From: Strongyloides papillosus | Lineage: Eukaryota; Nematoda; Chromadorea; Rhabditida; Strongyloididae | DNA length: 64,000 nucleotides | Assembly: GCA_005656395.1 (NCBI GenBank) | Contig: SRSI01000004.1 | Location: 2,046,001 to 2,110,000, forward strand | Reading direction: 5' to 3' | In this document: in pieces, positions 56,616 to 64,000 of the stretch | Numbering within the stretch: position 1 is the first letter of the stretch | Layout: each line of letters begins with the position of its first letter | Made by a program: the position numbers and the translations under genes | The notes under the pieces: model-generated | Told to the model about the DNA's origin: nothing | Seen by the model: only the letters and a program-made list of their open reading frames with translations | The model's database searches: none

Positions 56616-59600
56616 AATATATTATGTAAATATTTAGTGAAATAAAAATTAACAAGATTAAAGAAATTTAAAAAGATACTAAATAAACATATATTATTTT
56701 AAAAAAATATTTCTATCTTTTTTAAGTTAACGTACACTTTCATACAAACACAATAACGGAAGATGTTAAGGGAAAAAGTTATGAGTATTAGTAACTATTT
56801 TTATTATTACAACTTTTAATGTGTGAATTAAGTTTTAATATTTAAAAAAATATATATATTAAAAAATGAGAATTAGACAGTTAAATTATAATGTATTACA
56901 TTGATATGCTTTCGCATTTGTTTAAGAGTATTATTTTAATTGTAATTAAAATTAATTCATCAACATTTCAATAATCATATTTGAAAGTGCATAATTAAAA
57001 AATATTGTATTTTGATAGAAGTTAACTTTCAGAGACTATTTCATAATACAACGGATATTTCATTTACATTATGAATTGTTTAAAGTTTTCTGTTTTAAAA
57101 GATTTTGTTAATAGTATGATTATTATAAGTTTGTTAAAAGGTGACCTAATTTTGCAATGTAGTTTCTTATACTAAGTTTAAAATACTCTATTTGATTTTC
57201 AATTTTCATATTCTTTTTATTGTAATTATTTTTATAAACATGTTATTATAATATTCTGAATTTATTTTTTTAAATTAAGTGTAAATATTAACTTTTTACC
57301 CTAATACTAATTATTTTAATTAAAACTTACATGTAAAATTTAATAAATTCAAAGGTTAACAGTGTAAATTATTTACACTTGAAAAATAATATCCAACGAA
57401 CAAAAATATTGAAAAATTTGATGGTCAAAATTAATTAATGACTATCTTAAATTATGAATACTAAATAAAATTAATAAATTAATGGAGCATATTATTAAAC
57501 ACACATTTTTAAATGGAACCGTGTATTGAATAAAGATAAACTTTAAACCCTTCAAAATTATTTTTTTTAAATGCTATGTAAATATTCATGTTGATCATAA
57601 TTGAGTATAATAATTGGGAACAGTGTCATATTTTGATAACAGATCGTTCTTAAATAATGATGAAATTTTTGTTTTATGTTATGACTATTAACTTTTGGTT
57701 CATATATTTCTCTACCCACATATTTTATTTTAAATCAAAAATAATTTGTAAAATTATAAACTATTTTGAAGAAGTGTGTAAAAACAAAAAAATAATTAGA
57801 AGTGTATGTTTTAGTTTCTTTTTAAAAAATATGCATGTTTTAAAAGAATATTTTAATACTTACTTTTTGAATAAGATAGTTATTTTTATGTTAACAAAAA
57901 ATTGTAAAAATTATTTTTTTCATTTGTTTGTAGAATAATTTTAATATATTAAAAATTTAAATAAAAAATGTAAAATTTACAAGTGATCTTTCAGTTTAAA
58001 TAATTTCTTTTAATGTAAATTTTATGTTCATGCAAATTATGCAAGCATCTTATGCACTAAAGAATATTTACCTTCTTTAAAATAATAAATTTTTTATGAT
58101 AGGTTATTCTTATAAATATTTTAATATAAACATTTAGTTGGATACCATTTCTTTTTGATTAGAAATATTAATTTATAAAATAGTATTTTATTAAGGAAAT
58201 TAGTCAATACAATTATTCTTTTTATATTAAGTTTTAAATTCATACTTTATTCAATTTTTCATTTAATTTCTCAAAATTAATTAAATATTCATTCACTTTA
58301 TCATTAGTAATATTAATTACATTTTATCAGTGGAAGTAATCAGAAATATTTTTCTATCTTGAATCAACCATGAAATATAGTATATAATAGTATGCTTACG
58401 ATTTTATGAATCTCTGTTTAATAAACTAAATTAAGTACAAGTAGATGTTTTTAATAAAGAAATGTACTTTTGTATGCCAATATAAACAATTAAATACGAC
58501 TTCAATTTATACAATTTACTTTTTAATTGATTAAATAAGAATATATTCTAAATCTAATTATTTTGAATTATTCATTAATGCTTACCTATGTATTAATAAG
58601 GTGTTTAATTATGTTATTATAAATTTTTAACTGATAGGTAATTTTAAAAAATGCAAAAAAAATTAGTTCATTGATACTTTTTTAATTTTTTTGTACATTC
58701 TATCTATACCTGTTTTTTTATTTCACCAATTTTTGCTTACATATCATAAAATATTATTATTATTAATAATTTAGTATACTCATTTTAAATTAAAATAAGC
58801 TTTGATTGTTTTTGTCCATTTCTATTGTACTTTTAAAATAAAAATTAAGTGATTGTAAAGGCCTATTTCATAGCCTATTATGATAAAATCTAGACTTTTT
58901 CCCATGACACTTATTTGAGACTACTACAAAAATCTTTAATTTTTATCTAACACATTTCCGTTGCATTTTATTTAAAGTTATTTTAGATATATATAATATA
59001 TTACTTTTTACAGTGTTGACTACTTTCTAATATTCACTATAGGTTCATGATATTTTGTTTTTATTATAAAAACATTAGTAATATTATTGACGGTTATAAA
59101 TATACCTAAGAGAAAATTGCCTTATAGTTCAGTATATATATTAATTTAAATTAGGATTATGAATCTAACCTTATTTAACACAAATTACATTGTGAGTAGC
59201 TTAGATTTTTATTATTAGTACTACTATAATAATTTTATTTTTAGTGCAAATTATAATCCAATGAAAATATAATAAATAATATTTTATATAGATGTTAATA
59301 ACTTCTTGTTTGTAAGTTTTATTCCATTTCAATATTAAAAACGAAGTATTCTTTCCTTTTTTTATATTTTATTATTTCATTATTCTTAAACACTTTAAAG
59401 CAAAATGTCCGAGTGGCACACAACAATTGCTACGCTTTGATTTTAATATATAATACATTGCTTTGTAGTTATTGAAATATCTTTAATAAGACAACTATAC
59501 TTTCTTCTCTCACAATCTCGAAAATACATTATCATACAAAAAAATAAATTTAATTTTATCAATAGTTATATACATTGAAAGAAATAAACATTTTTTATTT

Positions 59601-59664
59601 TACTTCCTTTTTTCTTCATAATTTCAATATTTTACAAGTAACTTTAATCTAACTATATATCTAT
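56616..59664. other. A+T-rich spacer upstream of cyclin C
   Basis: No gene or repeat I can support; the ORF at 57657-57938 is Phe/Lys/Asn-rich with no motif. The cyclin C promoter should lie at its right end, but I see no clear signal. Confidence 0.5.
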
Positions 59665-60609
59665 ATGGCTTTCTCATTTTGGTCAAGTTCTCATTAGTAA
59701 GTTAAATCAAATTTTTAAAACAAAAATGTTTTAGTAAAACATGTCTTATTGATCCTGTCAATGGATATTCTATACATCATCAAGATGATGTTAAAATTAT
59801 TGGTGAACAAGACTATGAAAAACTTATGATATTTTTTACTAATTTCATCCAAGAATTAGCAACAAGTGTTACTTCATCAAAAGACAAAATATCGATGACA
59901 GTTATTGCAACAGCAATTGTTTATTTTAGAAGATTCTATGCAAAAAGAAGTGTTAAAGAAATTGATCCATTTTTACTAGCCCCAACTGCTTTACTTTTAG
60001 CCTGTAAGGCTGGTGAATATGGATATTTATTAACAAATCGTGTAATAATACGTTGTAATCTTATGTTAAGAAAATATCCATTTTTAAGTGAAGATATTGT
60101 AATTAATTTAGATTTAATTCAAGAGGCTGAATTTTATCTTATTGAAATTATGGATTGTTCTTTAATTGTATTCCATCCGTATAGGTCATTAACATCCATA
60201 ATTCAAGATGCTAAAGACTATTTTGAAACTGAAGGAAGGGTTGATCCACTTGCGAATTTTAGCTCTACAACAAATGGTTGGGATGAATTAGTTAGTAACA
60301 CCACTAGATATATAAATGATTCGTATAGATGTGATGTTTCATTAAAATACCCACCACATAAAATTGCTTTAGGTAAGCAAAACATTTTAATAAGAAAATG
60401 GTAAATGCATTTTAGCATGTATGTTATTAGCATTAATTGGAATGGGAAAAGAAACTTATTTCGAAGATTATTATGAAGTTATTCTTACAGATAAAGAAGG
60501 AATTTCTGATGCTACTAATGAAATAATTTCTATGTATGATACATGGAAAAGTTTTAATGAAAATATTGAATTACCAGAAATTTTCAAGAAAGTTCCCAGA
60601 CCAGAATAA
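59665..60609 (+). CDS. CCNC: Cyclin C (Mediator kinase-module cyclin), three exons
   Basis: Exons 59665-59696, 59735-60372 and 60416-60609 are joined by introns of 38 bp (GTAAGT...TTTTAG) and 43 bp (GTAAGC...TTTTAG). The joined frame is 287 residues, close to the animal protein (about 283). The start MAFSFWSSSHY matches the conserved N-terminus (M-A-x-x-F-W-x-S-S-H-Y). The cyclin box includes VIATAIVYFRRFYAKRS, IDPFLLAPTALLLACK, FYLIEIMDCSLIVFHPYR and YPPHKIALACML, and the C-terminus ends FKKVPRPE. Cyclin C activates CDK8/19 in the Mediator kinase module in the nucleus. The usual K-V-E-E-F-G is K-A-G-E-Y-G here, keeping the Lys and one Glu. The frame is intact with clean splice sites, so it is very probably a functional host gene. 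Confidence 0.95.
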
Positions 60610-61465
60610 TAATAGTAAAGTAATAAGGCTTGGATTCGTCTAATATTTTTAACTACCTACAAAACTACTCCCATAATTGTTTATAATAACATTAAAATCG
60701 ATTATTGAATTTGAAAAAAAATCAGTTGTAATATTTTTGATAAATTTTAACATTTATTTTTTTTTTAATTTTTTTATCAAGTTTCGTAAATAAATGATGC
60801 ATTGTTCAAAATGCAAAAAATTTTTATTATTTATTGACATAGTGATGACAATATCACTATATAAATCCTGGTTAAAGATGGAATATCTCATAGATAGCCT
60901 GTCGATAGCAGGATAAGTTGCTTTTTTTGTAATCATTTTTATAAAGATATTTCTAGTTTTTTGGTAACAATAAAAGGATAATATTTTTTTATTTCATAAA
61001 ATCGAAAACTACTAATGTACCACAAATGAAAAATAAGTTTTAATAAAAGTCACATTGTCTAAATTTAAAATTTTTTTCTACAAAATAACAATAATATTCA
61101 ACTTTTATTACAACAATAGGTACAATCGTTAAAAAAATGTTTGATTAGGTTTTAAATGTTGTGTATAATTTTTAATATTTTTTATTATTTACAAACATAT
61201 ATTCATTTTATTTTAGCAGTAACTGATATATTTTTGTTGTGCATACTATTATTTTTACTTAGCGGTGTAATAATAAAATAATTTATCAGAATGATTGAAG
61301 AATATAATATGTGTTAAAATTTACTACTTTATACAGTCCAGATTATTACCTAAACTGTCATACATTTATTAGCTTTACGCAATCTTTTTGTTTTCGTAAA
61401 TTTAAAAAGTTTTGTTACAGTTATTAGTAAATTGTTTTTTTATATTTTTTGCAGAGTCATATATA
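60610..61465. other. Spacer downstream of cyclin C
   Basis: Contains the cyclin C 3' end; no other supportable feature. Confidence 0.5.
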
Positions 61466-63692
61466 TTAGGTTGAGGAATAAATAATGACCACAAATTCTT
61501 ACTTCAATTTTCTATTGTAAAAAAATTAAATTAAATAAATTCATATTAAAACAGTCTTTATGTATAAATGTAAGGAAACTTGCTCTGATAATATTTTGCA
61601 TATTACCTTAATTTATAAATTAATTTTTAAAAAAGTTATGTCCGATCTTAAAAATATTATCAAAAAGAGAATTATGGGTAATTTTTTTACATGAGTTTAA
61701 ACTTAGGCATAATAGAGTTGAAGCATATCGAAATAAAGTAAATGCATAAGGGGAAGGGTCAACTTCTGAACATTCTTTGTGTCGGTAATTTGAAAATTTC
61801 CAAGGGGTTAATTCTGATGTCGATAATGAAGAGAGTAGAGGAATACCCTTTACTACCAATACTCAGAATGAATGGAAGATTGTGGAGCTAAATTTAAAGC
61901 AGTCACTAAGAGAGTTGAAATATATTGACAGCAGCTTGAAAAAATGAATGAAAAACTAAAAAAAATCATTCAGTTTTAAAAATAAAAATAAACCAATACT
62001 ATAGGATGACAAGACAAGATGTCATGTTTCAAAACTAATTTTAAAAAAACTTAAGCAATTGAAATATGAAGCTCCACACACAAAAACGATTTCTGACATT
62101 TTGGGATGTACACTGCAAAAATAACGTTTTTGCAATGTATTTTTTAAAACGTCTCTCAAATGAAAATTTACAATAATTACCGAAATTTTTAATCATAAGA
62201 GAGCATGGTTAATAAGTAAATTTATTGAATAATAAGTCTAATGTAACAATAATTAACATTATTAATAATATGATAAAAATAAACTAGTTTTCAAGTAAAA
62301 AAATGTATTTTTCAAAAAGAAATTTGATATATTGTTGTATTTTTTTCTAATGAATAGTAACTTTTTCAACTTATCATCAATATCATCTGTAGTAGATTCA
62401 GATGTTGCTCCCAAGTTTTGCCAAAAAACAACAATTTACATACTTAAAATGTTAAATAAACTTTGTATCACGAGAAAATTGGTTCCTTCTTTTCTTTTAC
62501 TTGATGAAGTATGTTCGTCACTAAAATTTGGAAAAAATGTTGATGAAAAGGAACTTATAAATATTCTTCAAAACATAGTTTGGATTACTAAAATAAAAAT
62601 AGAAGAAAAAATGATGTTTCTGCTTTGAAGTTAATCGCATCAAAGTTGCTTAAAGTAAATAAACATTCTGTTGGAGAATTTTTTAATGTTGAAAAGTACA
62701 ATATCTTCTCCATAAGGAATAAAATTCTAATTGGCTCACAAAATTTTGGAGGATTAAAATTTTTTTTATTTTTTTTCAATCAGAGGCTCCATATACCATG
62801 ATGGACATACATACCAAAGATGGAAGCTATTGGACAAGTTTGAAGTTTATAAAACAAGTCCGGATTTTCATTTCCAGAATTTCATGAAATCCATGGACAC
62901 TCTAATTTCTTGAAAACAACCTCCAGAAGTCTAAAAAACTTCTAAATATGTAAATTTGAGTTCATATAACACAAAATTGAATTATTTTAGAAAAACATAT
63001 TTGGCCAACAATTATCGAAAATTGGACCTCAAGATTTAGACCCCAAACATATCCCATTGAATTTGCCGTATTCAATTGAATATATCCGAAAATATTTATT
63101 CCTGTGAAGTAAATACTTCTTGATATTGAAACATCTATTTTTAGGATTATCAATTTCTAAAGGCAAATTTTGTTATATATGTATTCGAGCATTTTTGCCC
63201 ATTGCAAACATTAGAATTGATACTTTGCCTAATATTGTCGATTCAATTTTATTAGATTTAAAAATTAAAAAAACATTTTTTCAATTTTTGCAATTAAACA
63301 ATAATTGCATTGTAAATAAATAGCTCAATGCATTGCAATAGGTATTAAAAAAAACCATGAAAATGTCCGAATTTGTTTTTGTGTGCACTACACCCTCCAT
63401 ACTCTCCTGATCTTTTCCCTACAATTTTCGATTTGTTTAAGCATTTAGATGCATTTTGTTAGAATTAATTGTCTCAGAATCAGGAGTCGGCAGAAAGCGA
63501 TTTCAGTGACTTTTATTAGATTCAAAAGTACTGAATCTTATAAAACAGGGATTCAAAAGCTGTTGGAACGTTAAGAAAAATGTTTAGATTCTAATAGGTA
63601 TTATTTTGATTAATTTACTTAATTTTAACTTAAATAAATATTGTCTTAATTAATTTTTTCTCTCCGCGGCCATTATTTATGCACCAACTTAA
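61466..63692 (+). mobile_element. Old mariner-like element with extra internal sequence
   Basis: The left end TTAGGTTGAGGAATAAATAA follows a TA. The right end near 63670-63692 reads inverted as TTAAGTTGGTGCATAAATAA. The plus strand keeps a helix-turn-helix remnant (about 61690-61800, GEGSTSEHSLCR, then ENF) and a C-terminal remnant (about 63390-63450, PYSPDLFPTIFDLFKHLDAF). At 2.2 kb it is longer than a mariner, so about 0.9 kb in the middle is inserted or foreign. A 212-bp copy of its left end is at 36807. The frame is destroyed. Confidence 0.6.
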
Positions 63693-63750
63693 AAAAAAAT
63701 TATTATTCCCTGCTTTTAGTAATTTTTCCAATAGATTTTTTTTAATATGA

Positions 63751-64000
63751 ATACACAGAAAAAAAGGGGAAAAATTTTGACAAATCTATCTAAAATGCAA
63801 AAAAATTTTCCACCTATTAAAAAAATCAACATTTATTCAAATTTTAGAATTATCTAGCGACAGCAAAAATGTTTTAAACGATGAAAAATATTTTTGTGTC
63901 GCAGAATTTTGCTGTTTTTTTACAAAATTATATATGTTTTATATTTTAAATAATGTAACTTTTATTTAATCTTAACGTTTTTGATATAATGCTAATCTTA
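63751..64000. repeat. Foldback repeat, copy 3, cut by the window end
   Basis: It begins TACACAGAAAAAAAGGGG and carries TTTTGACAAATCTAT, TTTTCCACCTATT and TAGCGACAGCAAAAATG in the order found (inverted) at the right arm of the 43.4-45.3 kb repeats. The element continues beyond the window. Confidence 0.6.

Noticed and set aside
57657..57938. 93-residue ORF as a gene
   Set aside because: Composition is Phe/Lys/Ile/Asn-rich as expected from A+T-rich DNA; no motif, splice or conservation evidence.
62332..62628. 98-residue ORF inside the old mariner
   Set aside because: It may derive from whatever enlarged that element, but no family motif is visible and flanking frames are broken.

Overview
The window looks like nuclear DNA of an animal with an extremely A+T-rich genome. 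The evidence is a metazoan-type tRNA-Ile(TAT) gene with an intron, a three-exon cyclin C gene with introns of only 38 and 43 bp, eukaryotic GTAAGT...TTTTAG splice sites, and a dense load of animal-type transposons (mariner, hAT, MULE, Ty3/gypsy-like LTR elements, palindromic MITEs). I cannot name the species. Very small introns plus heavy A+T bias would fit several parasitic or compact-gene invertebrates.

Layout. 1-7733 is the 3' part of a Ty3/gypsy-like LTR element: gag tail, a gag-pol frame with an unusual hydrophobic/coiled-coil insert, then a long 3' region holding a spliced antisense gene, a polypurine tract and a 3' LTR. 8748-8841 is tRNA-Ile. 9-12.3 kb holds palindromic repeats, tRNA-like debris and a solo LTR of the first element's family. 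12.6-14.8 kb is a terminal-inverted-repeat element carrying a ubiquitin-protease-like ORF. 17.7-19.3 kb is a dead MULE transposase. 20.6-22.1 kb is a large palindrome. 22.1-24.4 kb is a decayed, intron-containing DEAD-box-like helicase gene split by a mariner deletion derivative. 25.2-26.0 kb is an unidentified minus-strand ORF. 27.1-28.2 kb has a near-perfect hairpin and a MITE. 28.5-30.5 kb is a decayed RecQ-like helicase. 30.5-37 kb holds more mariner and foldback remnants.

37594-43210 is a nearly complete LTR retrotransposon (230-bp LTRs, 5-bp target duplication) broken by a 584-bp hAT-like element. 43.4-45.3 kb holds two tandem foldback copies and 45.7-46.0 kb a solo LTR. 47.8-49.1 kb is an almost intact mariner. 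51634-56615 is a second LTR element related in design to the 37.6-kb one, with 133-bp LTRs. 59665-60609 is cyclin C, the clearest host gene. The window ends in an old mariner and a third foldback copy.

The most interesting observations concern the LTR elements. (1) Two of them (37.6 and 51.6 kb) carry a complete-looking RNase H at the C-terminus, downstream of integrase, while the RNase H region that normally follows RT has lost most catalytic positions. (2) In both, the start codon is formed by the last base of the LTR plus the first two bases of the primer binding site. (3) The first element carries a spliced minus-strand gene for a small membrane protein between pol and the 3' LTR. All three are read directly from the sequence; activity and novelty are inference.
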